Part shown: positions 19,442-30,668 of the stretch, in pieces | Numbering within the stretch: position 1 is the stretch's first letter | Layout of the letters: every line of letters starts with the position of its first letter | Source of the DNA: Rhabdophis nuchalis | Taxonomy: Eukaryota > Chordata > Lepidosauria > Squamata > Natricidae | Reading direction: 5' to 3' | DNA length: 64,000 nucleotides | Assembly (NCBI GenBank): GCA_039707465.1 | Contig: CM077644.1 | Span: 102,625,375 to 102,689,374, forward strand | Translations under genes and position numbers: made by a program | Notes under the pieces: model-generated | Database searches by the model: none | Told to the model about the DNA's origin: nothing | What the model saw: the letters and a program-made list of their open reading frames with translations, nothing else

Positions 19442-19905
19442 CACCTATCTTCAAAGCGCTCCATGGCTCGAAGCCTAGCTATATTTGCGACCGCCTCCTG
19501 CCCCATACATCCCTTCGACCGATCCGCTCCCACCGGTTGGCGGTGCCCAGGGGAAGAGCCTTCTCTGTGGCGGGCCCTGCCCTCTGGAACGACCTACCCC
19601 CCGATCTACGCACCATCGTGGACCTCCGCCTTTTCCGCCAACGTCTTAAAACCCATTTATTTAATCAAGCCGGCCTAGCATAATCCCCCGTTCTGACTTT
19701 ATAGGGATAATTTTATAGGGATAATTTTTAAATTTTAGAGTTTTATTAATTTTAGCACAGGGAATATTTAATTAGTTTTTAACAATTTTGTATTTTTGTA
19801 TTTTTGTATGATTTTAATGATGCCTGTGCGCCACCCTGGGTCCTTTTTTAGAAGAAGGGCGAGGTATAAATTTAATAAAAATAAAATAAAATAAATAAAA
19901 CCTGC
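19442..19905 (+). mobile_element. L2/CR1-group LINE 3' end, ATAAA-tailed subfamily
   Basis: Coding part IFKALHG.KPSYI, LLPHTSLRPIRSH, RGRAFSVAGPALWNDLPPDL, LKTHLFNQAGLA with stop at 19681-19683, then a 3' UTR with GCCTGTGCGCCACCCTGGGT and an AATAAAATAAA tail. Compared with the copy at 22562 it lacks a short piece after SHR (the GLLxVP segment), an in-frame internal deletion. This tail type differs from the ATT-tailed copies. Confidence 0.82.
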
Positions 19906-20208
19906 CCCTCTTTGAAGACCATCTGATTTGTCTACATGAACCACCTGATATAATGTGGCTATGCAGGGGAATTTGGTATGGTAGGCATTTTGGAGAAAAA
20001 AAAATGTGGCATGTAAAGCAGAGAGAGATACCGAAGAGTGTTGGGAGTGAAAGATTGTCAGTACTGGCTGAAGGATTAGCATCAGCAATTAGGGGAATGA
20101 AAATGGCTTTGCCTGAAGAATTACTGGAGCAGACTCAGAGCACATTAGGGAAAATTATTATTTATTTAGCATATGGCATACAGTGACAGGGAAATTTACA
20201 TGCTAGAC

Positions 20209-20297
20209 CAGGGGTGGGCAAACTTTGCAAAGCTGGCTTGAGAAATCTGGGAGCCGAAGTCCTTCAGACTTAAAGTTGCAAAGTTTGCCCACCCCTG
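20209..20297. mobile_element. Miniature hAT MITE, 89 bp
   Basis: Ends CAGGGGTGGGCAAACTTTGC and its complement TGCAAAGTTTGCCCACCCCTG form long near-perfect inverted repeats. Exact 8-bp target duplication TGCTAGAC at 20201-20208 and 20298-20305. Confidence 0.93.
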
Positions 20298-20544
20298 TGC
20301 TAGACATTATGCAGTCCTAATGGCCTACATTGCTAGTTCTTTTGTTTGGGACTTGGATGCCAATCCTTGGTGCACCACAGGTGATTAACTAGGTTATACC
20401 AGCTGACTAGCAGCGCTCAGGTGGCTGCTCTTTCACTTGTGTTGCCTCACCTCGTATTGTGTTACCTCATGTCCGGCCAAGTTCAGTGCCAGCTTCTGCT
20501 CTTTTGTACACATGACTGTAGCTAGTTTCTAGTTTCAGCTTTGG

Positions 20545-20790
20545 CCTATTTGATAAATGGTACATATTTATCTACTCATAATATTATATGCTTTCAAACT
20601 GCTGAGTGGACAGGAGCTAGGGATCAAGTGACAAGAGCTCACTCCGTCTCGAACTGCCAAAAAGTAGCCCATTTCTGGCTAGCAATTCTAGCATCATTAA
20701 GCCACTGTGCCACTGCATCCACTTTTAAGGAGAAGTATGGCATCATCACTGAAGTGCTCAGAGGCAGACACAGCATCAGCAGAGACTGTA
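20545..20790 (-). mobile_element. Degraded Sauria-type SINE, minus strand
   Basis: Blocks TATGCTTTCAAACTGCTGAG, GGAGCTAGGGATCAAGTGAC, GAGCTCACTCCGTCTCGAAC and TTAAGCCACTGTGCCACTG match the reversed body and tRNA head of the family at 2508-2860. The distal end is eroded. Confidence 0.65.
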
Positions 20791-21617
20791 ACAGTTAGAA
20801 CAATCACATGGCAGCATTAGAAGCCACAAGAGAAATTTCAAGGGACAGAGGTATCATACAGTAAACAATTCAGAACTCTAGAAATTTAATGTGAAGCCTG
20901 AAAAAATACATCAACATTGCAGCAGACCAGAAAAGGGCCTCTAAGCCAACTCCTCAGCCTGGCAATAAAACACAAAAATGAAAAAGGCAGTGCCAAACTC
21001 CTTACAGCAGCTCACAGCCTACATAGCAAGTCACAAATTCAGACTAGACAGGTTCATTACAATAAGCAAAGGGTTAGGTTACATGAACTTGGAATGGGCT
21101 CTGTGTACCTTGGCCCTCATTTATCAATGAGTATGTTTAACTGTGGCCTCCTAAATACCCCTCGTGGGTTTTTACACAGTCTTGACCAATGGGGAGGCTT
21201 TTAATCACTTATTGATATCACAAAAATGCCAATCTGTCTTTGTTCTCCAATGCTTGAAAACATCCATTCTCTCATCACAAGATTAGAGAGTTATATTATA
21301 GACAAAAATTAAAGGTATACATTTATTATAGTATGTATGGAAAGAAAAATAAGCATAACCTTGGGGTTACACAATTTTCAGGGAAAACATATATTTGTTT
21401 TTCAAAAAATTCATCACAGCCAGTTTGAGAGTTACAAAACTATCCTGTGTAGGTGTGCTGTGTGATTCCCAAATGTAATCATGACATCTCAAAAGCCCCT
21501 AACATAAGATGTTGGGCTTCTCAGATGTTTATCTATTAATCTTAAAATCTCAGTTCAATATGGTATTAAGTACAAACACTACTTTTTTTTTACACTATAT
21601 ACAATTATTTTTTTCAG

Positions 21618-22258
21618 ATGTTTAATAATAATAATAATAATAATTTTAATTTATAAAACCGCTCTCTCTCCCCGAAGGGACTCGAGGCGGTGCACAGGGA
21701 ATTTAAAAATACATACATAAAACCAACAAGCATAAATACAATTAAAATAAATTAAACTAGACCCTGTGCTAAAATCCCAAACTGACTAAAACTGGACCCC
21801 AAAAAGTCCCTAATAAAACAATTCGATTACCCCAAGCCGGCCAGGCAGAAGAAATGAGTTTTTAGTTTTTGACGGAAGGAGCAGAGGTCCATGGTTGTTC
21901 TAATTTCGGGGGGAAGGTCGTTCCAGAGGGTCGAGCCCGCCACAGAGAAGGCCCTTCCCCTGGGCGTCGCCCGCTGGCATAGCCTAGTGGACGACACCCG
22001 GAGAAGTCCCTCTCTGTGGGAGCGAATCGGCCGCAGGAATGTTTTGGGCAGGATGCAATCCCGCAGATAGCTAGGTCCCATGCCATGGAGCGCTTTGAAG
22101 ATGATAACCAACACCTTAAAGCGCACCCAAAAGATGACAGGCAGCCAATGCAGCTCGCGCAGGAGCGGTGTTACATGGGAAAACCTGCCCACACGGTTCC
22201 CATAACTGCCCGCGCGGCTGCATTCTGGACAAGCTGCAGTCTTCGGGTGCAAGTTTGA
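21618..22258 (-). mobile_element. L2/CR1-group LINE 3' end, minus strand
   Basis: ATT-tailed subfamily. The minus frame (22261-21827) reads TPLLRELHWLPVIFWVRFKVL, LHGMGPSYLRD, SHREGLLRVSSTRL, RGRAFSVAGSTLWNDLPPEI and LKTHFFCLAGLG, open for about 144 codons. The first 25 codons are out of register, so a frameshift lies near codon 25. 5'-truncated at about 22258. Confidence 0.85.
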
Positions 22259-22261
22259 CAA

Positions 22262-22556
22262 GTGGTGGCATTTTATGCAATATACACTATTTGGAAGTTA
22301 TTAGACTGCAAACTCAAGTACTTTGGCCACCTAATGAGAAAGAAGGAGTCACTGGAGAAGAGCCTAATGCTGGAACAATTGAGGGCAAAAAAAAGAAGGG
22401 GACAACAGAGAATGAGGTGGCTGGATGGAGTCACTGAAGCAGTTGGCGTGAGTTTAAATGGACTCCGGGGGATGGTAGAGGACAGGAAGGCCTGGAGGAA
22501 CATTGTCCACGAGGTTCTGATGGACCTGCAAGGTCCCTTCTAACTCTGTTACTGTT
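22262..22556 (+). mobile_element. Bov-B/RTE-type ORF2 C-terminus with a CR1-like end
   Basis: The frame at 22262-22543 reads LKYFGHLMRKKESLEKSLML, QQRMRWLDGVTEAVG and LRGMVEDRKAWRNIVHEV, the distinctive last segment of RTE/Bov-B ORF2. The sequence then passes into GGACCTGCAAGGTCCCTTCT and AACTCTGTTACTG, which resembles CR1 3' ends (compare 45529-45560) more than a Bov-B end. The fragment lies between two oppositely oriented LINE ends. Confidence 0.7.
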
Positions 22557-22561
22557 ACTAC

Positions 22562-23165
22562 AGTTAGTACAGAATGCGGTAGCACGGGTGATTATGGGTG
22601 CCTCAAGGCAAACCCGCGTAACACCTCTCCTGCGCGAGCTGCACTGGCTGCCTGTGGCCTTTCGAGTGCGCTTCAAGGTATTGACGACCATCTTTAAATC
22701 GCTCCATGGCTCGGGGCCTAGCTATATACGAGACCGCCTCCTGCCCCATACATCCCTTCGTCCGATCCGCTCCCACAGAGAGGGTCTTCTTTGGGTGCCG
22801 TTGGCGGGGCAATGCCGGTTGGCGACACCCAGGGGAAGGGCCTTCTCTGTGGCAGGCCTGGCCCTCTGGAACGACCTACCCTCCGACCTTCGTACTATCT
22901 CGGACCTCCGCCTCTTCGCCAACGTCTTAAGACGTATTTATTTCAACAAGCCGGCCTAGGATAGCCCCCCGTTTCTGACTTTTTAAAGAAAAATTTATAA
23001 TTTGGTAAGGGTTTTAATATTGGGTTTTAGCACGGGTTTATTAATTTAATACATTTTAATTGATATTTATTGTATTTTGTGTTTTTAAATAATGCCTGTG
23101 CGCCGCCCTGGGTCCTAACAAGGAGAAGGGCGGGGTATAAATTTAATAAAATAAAATAAAATAAA
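22562..23165 (+). mobile_element. L2/CR1-group LINE 3' end, ATAAA-tailed subfamily
   Basis: Begins LVQNAVARVIMGASRQTR.TPLLRELHWLPVAFRVRFKVL, continues IRSHREGLLWVPLAGQCR, RGRAFSVAGLALWNDLPSDL and ends near KPA with a stop at 22957-22959. 3' UTR with GCCTGTGCGCCGCCCTGGGT and an AATAAAATAAAAT tail. The longest open version of this subfamily here. Confidence 0.87.
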
Positions 23166-23475
23166 TTATATTGTTACTTCTGTAATTTAATTTCCAATGC
23201 ATCCAGAAACATGCAGGAGTTTACAAACATTTGCACCCACTGCCCTTTAGAAAATTCCACTTCCCTACTAAATTTAGGAGAACTTTTCATCTTTTGGAGT
23301 AGCAAGATTTTAAATGGGTTTAAAAAAACTTAGAACTCTATTAGGATGAGGAAGTTGAATTCACTATTGATTTACTCTGGGCTGAAATATTTATGCAACA
23401 TTATAGGCATTAAATCAATGTGGAAAGCTTAAAAGTAAAACCATCCCATGGTCTTGTCTTATCCTTCAGACCTAC
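23166..23475. other. No feature recognised
   Basis: Unclassified sequence. Confidence 0.4.
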
Positions 23476-23483
23476 AAGATAGG

Positions 23484-23617
23484 CAGTGGGATTCAAATAA
23501 TTTAACAACCGGCTCTCTGCCCTAATGATTTCGTTCAACAATCTATTCAGCAAACTGCTGAGAAAGTTAACAACTAGTTGTCCCGAAGTGGTGTGAACTG
23601 GCTGAATCCCACCACTG
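23484..23617. mobile_element. hAT MITE, CAGTGGTGGGATTC family, 134 bp
   Basis: Left end CAGTGGGATTCAAATAATTT (three bases shorter than the family) and right end GAACTGGCTGAATCCCACCACTG. Exact 8-bp target duplication AAGATAGG at 23476-23483 and 23618-23625. Confidence 0.92.
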
Positions 23618-24034
23618 AAGATAGGTAAAAAGCCAGCAACACTTAATTTCTTCATCCAGAGAGAGAAGAACCTCAACCCCAAATTGTCCAAGTTTTGGGC
23701 AATGTTTTGATTTATTTTTTTCTATCTTCTTCATGTAAGAAAGAGATTGACAACCTCAATGTTTGGGGGAAAGAATAGAAAAAAAGGAGATTGTATTTCA
23801 GTTTCTTATAAGTGATACATGATGGGTATTCTTTACATCAATAGATGTTCTGTACATATAGAATTCTACTAGTGTCAACAAACTATCATCCAATTAGATA
23901 CTTACACCTTTGTTAAGGGCAGACCCTGCATGTCTGGTGTCAGAAAGATTACCAAGAATCATATTTCACTTTCCTGAGCATGGAATTTGAAACAATTAAG
24001 TGCCACAGGTGGTCTCAATGCCTTGCATCACCAT

Positions 24035-24480
24035 AACAATGGCCAGGGGAGGCCATCTTTGACCTCCCAGAGGCTCAAGGAAAACCTCCTGAATCTGGGG
24101 AGGGCTAAAAGCAGGCCTACCAATAGTACCAGAAGTCCAAAAACGGGCCTGTTTCCAGCCTCCAGAGGGCCTCTGGATCCCGGAGGAGGCCATTTTCGTT
24201 CTCCTGGAGGCTCAAGGAAAGCCTCCTGAGCTTGGAGAGGGTGAAAAACAGGCCTACCAGAAGTACCAAAAGTCTGAAAATGTGCTGGTTTCTGAGCTCC
24301 AGAGGGCCTCCAGATCCCAGGGGAGGCTGTTTTTGGCCTCCCGGAGGCTCAAGGAAACCCTCTGGAGCATAGGGAGGGTGAAAAATTTGGCCTACTAGAA
24401 GTACTAGAAGTCTGAAAAGGGCCTGTTTCTGGACTCCGGAGGGTCTCCAGAGCCTGAGGAGGGTGAAAACGCCCTCCCCC
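24035..24480. repeat. Tandem repeat, about 137-bp unit, three-plus copies
   Basis: The block AGGCTCAAGG occurs at 24071, 24208 and 24345, exactly 137 bases apart, each followed by AAA.CCTC, a GGGAGGGTGAAAA-like stretch, CTACCAGAAGTACCA and GGCCTGTTTCTGG. A 138-codon minus-strand frame (24117-24533) follows the repeat, showing the same motif (LLVLLVG) several times, and is probably not a gene. Confidence 0.85.
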
Positions 24481-24582
24481 CTGCGGTGCAGGAGGCTGAG
24501 TAGGCCATGCCCACCATGCCCATGCCCACCCAAAAACCTAGGCAGAGAAAAAGTTGCTAATATTTTTCAATTCCACCTCTGC
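24481..24582 (-). mobile_element. Probable hAT-like element end
   Basis: GCCCACCATGCCCATGCCCA and TTTTTCAATTCCACCTCTG resemble the ends at 2889-3004 and 61428. The tandem array to the left may be its interior; the opposite terminus was not found. Confidence 0.4.
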
Positions 24583-24599
24583 ATACCGTTGCATAGGAT

Positions 24600-25480
24600 A
24601 TACTTTGTTCACCGTGTGAACTGACAAAACTTAATCAACGATGTTCTCGTGCCTGATTTGTAAAAAGAGAATTAACCATTTATTTCATATCAATGTCAAC
24701 ATTCTAATAGAGTTCCTCTGACATTAATTCTATTGATTATTGATGGAAAGCTTTCAAGAAAGCATATTCAGAGTTCTAAACTTTTTAGTATTGAATTTAG
24801 AAATGTTATATTATTTCAGAAAATTGGTTCCCTAGCCCTTTGGCAAATATCCAAGCATATCCCAAGGTTTGCACATTTTTGCTCAACAAATACCCATAAT
24901 ACATAGTAAATGGTTCTTTTATCTGTGTGCTCTCTGCGCAGTGAAGTCAGATCAAAGGAAAAGCAGCTTATTTCCATCTACTTGGGAACTGCATACAGTT
25001 GTTTTTAGCAACACAGTATGCTATGTTGCTAAAAATATGCCATTATAGACGCAAATATTTTATCCATAAAAATCAAAAGAGGCTCAGGAAATGGAAGACT
25101 TGGGAAACTGACTGACGTACTTTCATTCATTCTCCCAGTTTCAAAACCCCTTGAGACCTATATTGTTCCTGATATCCTTTTATTAGCAAGTTAAATAAAT
25201 AAGCCTGAGACACGAAATAGGAAATAACATTCTCAGATTCCTACATAATGTTATAAGATACAGAGGTGTCTGCAACAACTGCAGTAATACACAAATGATA
25301 TGTGCATAGCATCATCATCACATAAATACTGCTCTTACATACAAGCATAGCAATCGCTGATGCATTTATGTCATGATATTGTCGCACACATTTTGTCATT
25401 TACTCGCCTCTCCTTCCTTCATTCAGAGACTCCCATGTTTGTATGGAAACAACAACTCATGACACTGTTTTATTTGAAAC
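24600..25480. other. No feature recognised
   Basis: AT-rich sequence without a clear repeat or gene. Confidence 0.4.
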
Positions 25481-25925
25481 TAGCTATACCCGGCCACACG
25501 TTGCTGTGGCCCAGTCTGGTTAAATGGCCAACCAATCTGTGTGTAGATCTACACCTGAACACATACACACAACCACCGTATAACCCCCAACCTACCTACC
25601 TACCTACTGTATTTCTCCCTCTCTATCTATCCCTCCACCTACCTACCTACCTACTGTATTTCTTCCTTTCTCCCTCTACCTACCTACCTACCTACTGTAT
25701 TTCTCCCTCTCTCTCTATTCCTCTACCTACCTCTCTACCTACCGTATTTCTCCCTATCTATTCACCTACCTACCTACCTACCTACTGTATTTCTCCCTCT
25801 CTGTCTATCCTTCTACTTACCTACCTACTGTATTTCTTCCTTTCTCCCTCTATCTACCTACCTACCTACCTACCTACCGTATCTCCCTCTCTATCTATCC
25901 CTCTACCTACCTACATATTGTATTT
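25481..25925. repeat. Compound minisatellite (CTAC)n / CTGTATTTCTCCCT, 41-47 bp period
   Basis: After a head (TAGCTATACCCGGCCACACG, TTGCTGTGGCCCAGTCTGG) that looks like the start of a transposable repeat, an array of about eight units begins near 25590. Each has several CTAC repeats, then CTGTATTTCT and a CT-rich part. TGTATTTC (or CGTATTTC) recurs at about 25609, 25655, 25696, 25743, 25786 and 25829. The 222-codon frame across it (LPTYCISPSLS repeated) is a translation of the array. The same unit occurs at 48590-49045. Confidence 0.88.
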
Positions 25926-25929
25926 GCAA

Positions 25930-27800
25930 GCATTTATAGATGTTGAATATCAGAAGTCAAATAATCCAAAGGCTCTATTTAGATCCAGATTTGCACTGAA
26001 AAACAAAAACTCACATTCTCCTATATGACTGTCCATTACCCCTCAATGTTACCAGTAGTTAAAATGCACTGCCATATATTTTTGAGGTGAATACAGAGAT
26101 CTGCAGGAGGAGACCTCAGCATATTCAGAGTGAAGCACAGACTCGTAAGGACTTTTATTAGACATGTTTACACCCCCTTTCAAGAGCTTGATACTCAATG
26201 CATGAAAGCCCGCTAAAGCATCAGAGATAAGGGAATACTTGCTGCTGAGGGCTACATAGGGAGATTTATATACACGTTCTTCTCCCAACACATTTGTACG
26301 GGCCTGGATAAACTGAATATCTACAGAGTCTGCTCACTCTCAAACTGATTCAGCTGCTGCAGAATGACAGGCAGTTGATAGATGGACAGATGTATGGGCC
26401 CAATTTTCTTTTCCCCTGCTGACTGTGTTTGTCCCTCAGTACTAGGACAAATATAGACTTTTCTGACTTCTCTGTCTTTTTAGGGGTGAGTGGGAAAACT
26501 GGGTATTTTTTTGTTCCAGTTGTAGATTCCATCATTAAAGGACAGTTGCAAAAAAGAGGGTGTCATATTGACTTCAGCTGGCCAAAGGATGTTCACTATG
26601 AAGCAGATTTACTCTCAGTGATTCTAGGACAAAATGGGTGAATTTTTTTCTATTCTCAGACTTGTATTTGGTCTTTGACCAGCGTTTATTAGAGCTAGGG
26701 CAAACCTAAACATGATTTGATGCACATTGAACTAATTTAATTTAGTTAAAATTAAATATATAAATGCACTGAAAGACCAAGTTAGGGATAGATTGTCATA
26801 GAGTAAAACTAACAATGAGGTCACTAAGAGTTGACCACAATATTAGTGCACTTAATCAAATCAATCAAAATATACTCATATATTTATCCTCTACCAATGT
26901 ATCTCTCTTAGATTAAACATTACAATTTGGAGATCCTTTTGGAAGATGATTTGGGGAATCAGATATCATTCTGGGCATCAGATTGTACATGTTAGTAGAG
27001 GAAGAAAAGTCCGGTTCAGTTCCAAGCTGAGAGAAAGGCTCTTGAAATAAAATGGAGGCTGGTTTGAAAGAAGGATTCTGTTTATTGATGAGTAGAACCA
27101 ACAACAGTAAGTAGTTCCAGGACAGCTGACAAATTAGCTTGAAGAGTGCAAGAATTTTTCTGAAGTTTGCAATATTTTGTAATTTTGAGGCTTGCTTTGT
27201 GTACTTTTACTATTTGATAGGTGGTGGGTTAATCCTATTATGACCTAAAGGTCATATCCTATCATTCTTAATCCCATCACTTGGAGCTGAAGATGTTTTG
27301 TTTATGAATAGATTGTCCCAGATTTCTTAATGGGCACAAAATCTCCATCTCTAAAGACTTCAGGCATCTGCTGGAGGCTGTTGGGGGCTGCTTTCTGCCT
27401 TTGATAAGATTTTTGTCCATTTCTCCTTTGGGGAAATATAATATTCTGTCTCTTTTAATATTCTCCAAAATATTTCATTCTTCTAGGAGGAAGGGGGTCT
27501 CCTACATTAGTTTCAGACAGCAGAACAGGAAACAGTGGGTGGGTAAACGTGCCCGTCACAGGGAGATGTCAAGGGTATCTCATCTGTATCCTCATATCCC
27601 TTTGAATATCCCATGTGCAGGTTTGGTTATTGATTTGTTCATTTAAATCATTTCTGTGTATGCCCATCTTGAACCCTATGACTCTGGATAGCATACCAAT
27701 GAAGAAAGGAAAATCAAACTGACAATACAAAATAAGCATAGCATTAAAACCCAATGAACAGTAAATAGAAATATAGGTGGCCCTGGCAATGAATACTCAG
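25930..27800. other. No feature recognised
   Basis: About 1.9 kb of apparently unique DNA; small frames at 26049-26291 and 26429-26641 show no recognisable domain. Confidence 0.4.
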
Positions 27801-27804
27801 CATG

Positions 27805-28540
27805 CAAAAACAAATATTTATTCAGATCAAAATGTTGATCTGGTATATAGAATCAATTCGGCATATGCAAGGACACATAATGTCCCAAGAGAAGTCCATG
27901 TAAAATTTATAAGGAAGTCCATGAGGGAGGAGATTCTGAGTGCCCAAAGGGGAGGGCCTTTGAAATACCAAGACAATGAGATAATCATTTTGAAGCAAAT
28001 CCCAAAGAAAATTAGAGACATGAGAAGGAATTATTCCTTCCTATCTAAGAAACTATTTAAAAAAGGGATCTGGTTCAAATGGTTGTTACCAGAAGGGATG
28101 TTGGTTTTCTGGGAAGGGAGTAGAATTAGAATCAAAACTTTAGAAGAGGCAAATGCTTTTTCTCAAAAATACTCCATATTCCTAGGGGACGATGAAGGAG
28201 GAACAGTGGGGGCGGCGTCCCCTCCCGATGATGGGGGGAAAGAATCAATAGCCAAAAGGCTTAGGTCTCAAAAATGATACTTTTTAAAACAATTATTTGA
28301 ATGTTGTCATGATTGATGGTAAGGAAAAACAAGAAGAATGAACATAGAAAATATGCAATGTATTTGTTATTGTGCTTGTCCTTTTTTTTCTTACTAAAAC
28401 CTGTGCTATGATGAAGTTTGGGGGGGACCGCCGGCTCCGGCATGAAGCTACTAAAATGTAACATTTTTTCCTATACCCTTTTCCCAATATTGTTTTGTAA
28501 AAACCAATAAATTCTTTTAAAACAAAAACAAATATTTATT
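27805..28540. repeat. 18-bp target-site duplication pair
   Basis: CAAAAACAAATATTTATT occurs exactly at 27805-27822 and 28523-28540, bounding the L1 ORF1 insertion. Confidence 0.92.
27823..28522 (+). mobile_element. L1-type retroposon, ORF1 plus 3'UTR only, 5'-truncated
   Basis: Begins inside ORF1 and continues to a stop at 28275-28277, then about 245 bases of 3' UTR ending AAACCAATAAATTC and an A-rich tail, all within a perfect 18-bp target duplication. The protein (from NVDLVYRINSAYA) matches the last half of the ORF1 at 56136: REVHVKF, REEIL, ILKQIPKKIRDMRR, FSFLSK-like YSFLSKKLF, GIWFKWLLPEGMLVFWEG, RIRIKT and AKRLRSQK. No ORF2 sequence lies between ORF1 and the tail. The first residues of the open frame (27777-27822) are target DNA. 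Confidence 0.9.
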
Positions 28541-28549
28541 TATTTATTT

Positions 28550-28760
28550 ATTTATTGTTATTCCATATTTATAAGTCACTTAGGGTGGCAAACATATCTA
28601 ATACTCCTCCTTCCTCCTATTTTCCCACAACAATCCTGTGAATTAGTTTGCTCTGCGAGAGATGGTCCCAAAGTTACTCACCAACTTTCATGCTTAAGGC
28701 AAGCAAGAGTAGAATCCACAGTCTCCAGCATCTTAATCATTACACCAAACTGGTTAAAAT
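28550..28760 (-). mobile_element. CORE/MIR-like tRNA SINE, minus strand
   Basis: Reverse-oriented blocks CCTCCTATTTTCCCACAACA, TCATGCTTAAGGCAAG and ATCATTACACCAAACTGG (tRNA head side) match the family at 35680. The A/T-rich tail lies next to the L1 target duplication. Confidence 0.65.
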
Positions 28761-30015
28761 AAAATTATCCCAATAATATAATCTAATAATAAAAATAAAT
28801 GTATCTTTGAAATAAAACTTTGTAACCGCAGTGAGCAGCCACACCAAATAAGTGGAATGATACAATTTATCCAAATATAATCAGAAATACCATGAATAAT
28901 ACATGACTGTGAGATAAAATATTAACATATGCAAAGTGACACTCAAATGATATTTAAAAAAATATCTTAAATGTTTGCTGTGTGTGGTATTTGTTGATTC
29001 ACATCTCTTCCATGCTTCCTTTTTTTAAAAAAAAAAAGTGGAAGTACAAAGAAATGTATGTGCCACATGGCAAATGTAAAGTTTAACAATCTTTTTCAAA
29101 TATCAAAGTTGAAATTATGACCAGGTTTAGCAACTTAATTAAATACAGTCACAAATATATCATTTTCTCCTTCCCCTCTCCTCATTGGAATGGAATTTAC
29201 TAATGATGTATAAAACCATGGTAAAATCTAGGTCATATTTTCCAAGATGCTACTGGGCGAAAAATAAATCCGTAAGATAAGAGCAAAAAGAAAACAGAGA
29301 TAAAAAGCTAAATCCAATATTATGGTTTTATTTAGTTAGTTTTCTGTCACTGCATGTGTGAAGCCTAGTGTTGAAACAGTATCTTTAGATTTTTACAATT
29401 TTAACATGCTGTCATCAGTCCAGCTGAAAAACGGTCTCAGATTCAGCCTATGTACCAAGAGTGACTTTATGGCGCTTAGAATGTATTAACAAAGTGCTCA
29501 TTATGTCCCATCATTGGGAGTAGTCTCTCCGCACAAACAATTCACCACTATTCCAAGTTGTCAGAACAGCCCTGCAATTCCCTCCCCTCAAACCTAGATA
29601 ACATAACTCAAACAATTTTGTGCATGCAGACAATTGATGATGCTATGTGCAGATGTGAGACTCTGGGTGGTACAGCTTTGCTTGGGGAGAGAAGGGGGAG
29701 AATCAGAGTACTGTCCTGGGAAGATAGATTCAAAAGTTCAGTCTCACTGAGTTTCAGTCACACGTCCTTTCATACAGAGGAATGCAGAGGGATAGATTTT
29801 TTTTCCAGGCTTTCTTATGGCTCTCCATGAAATTTATTGCAGCACTAAACAAATAAAAAAAATATGTAAAAGCCACATTGTAAAACTGCTGAAAGTCAAT
29901 TGATCATATAATTTTGAGATGGCAATGCAGTTAAAATGTCCGAGAACATGGAATACAAGCTAAATTCTTATATATCCTTTGACTTCAGGATACATTTTAT
30001 ATTTACATAACAAGT
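28761..30015. other. No feature recognised
   Basis: AT-rich sequence; the 29558-29830 frame has no recognisable domain. Confidence 0.4.
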
Positions 30016-30017
30016 AC

Positions 30018-30168
30018 AGAACAGAACAGAACAGAACAGAACAGAATAACAGAGTTGGAAGGGACCTGGCAGGTCTTCTAGTCCAACCCCCCCACCTCAC
30101 ATCTAAACTGGACAAATGGTTGTCCGATCTCTTCTTAAAATCTTCCAATGTTGGAGCATCCACATATT
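30018..30168 (-). mobile_element. CR1 LINE 3' end with (AGAAC)n tail
   Basis: On the minus strand: ending part of ORF2 (GGAAGATTTTAAGAAGAG), then GGGGGGTTGGACTAGAAGAC, AGGTCCCTTCCAACTCTG and a TTCTG-repeat tail, the hallmark CR1 3' end. The tail forms a perfect pentamer array at 30018-30043. Confidence 0.88.
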
Positions 30169-30244
30169 ATAATGATAATGATGATGATAATGACATATTA
30201 AAAATAATTACAGATGCTGTTTAACCTGAGGCAAGAACAATGGG

Positions 30245-30668
30245 ACATAACGCTATCACAGAGAGGAACTTCTCCGGGTGCCGTCCACTAGGCAATGCCA
30301 GCGAGTGACACCCAGGGGAAGGGCCTTCTCTGTGATGGGCCCAACCCTCTGGAATGACCTTCCCCCTGATATTAGAACGACCACGGACCTCCGGTCCTTC
30401 CGCCAGAAACTCAAAACTCACTTGTTTCATCAAGCCGGCCTGGCCTAACTTTATGCTTCCCGCCTCAATCTGTAATTTTAAATTATTTTATTCGGTTTTA
30501 TGGGTCTAGTTTTAATTTTTATAAATTTGTACAGGGGATTATTTAATTCAATTTTAGTTTATATGTATTGTTGTGGTTTTGATAGTTTTAATTTTACCTG
30601 TACACCGCCCCGAGTCCCTTCGGGGAGAGGGGGCAGTCTAGAAATCTAATTAAATAAATAAATAAATA
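30245..30668 (+). mobile_element. L2/CR1-group LINE 3' end, AAAT-tailed
   Basis: Starts within the coding block (REELLRVPSTRQCQR, RGRAFSVMGPTLWNDLPPDI, LKTHLFHQAGLA), stop at 30445-30447, 3' UTR with CCTGTACACCGCCCCGAGT and an AAAT repeat tail at 30650-30668. Confidence 0.82.

Noticed and set aside
25360..26028. 222-codon open frame rich in LPTYCISPSLS
   Set aside because: It is a translation of the CTAC/CTCT minisatellite and shifts with its units.
26429..26641. 70-codon frame preceded by a polypyrimidine-AG resembling a splice acceptor
   Set aside because: No recognisable protein and no matching neighbouring exon; one acceptor-like site is expected by chance.
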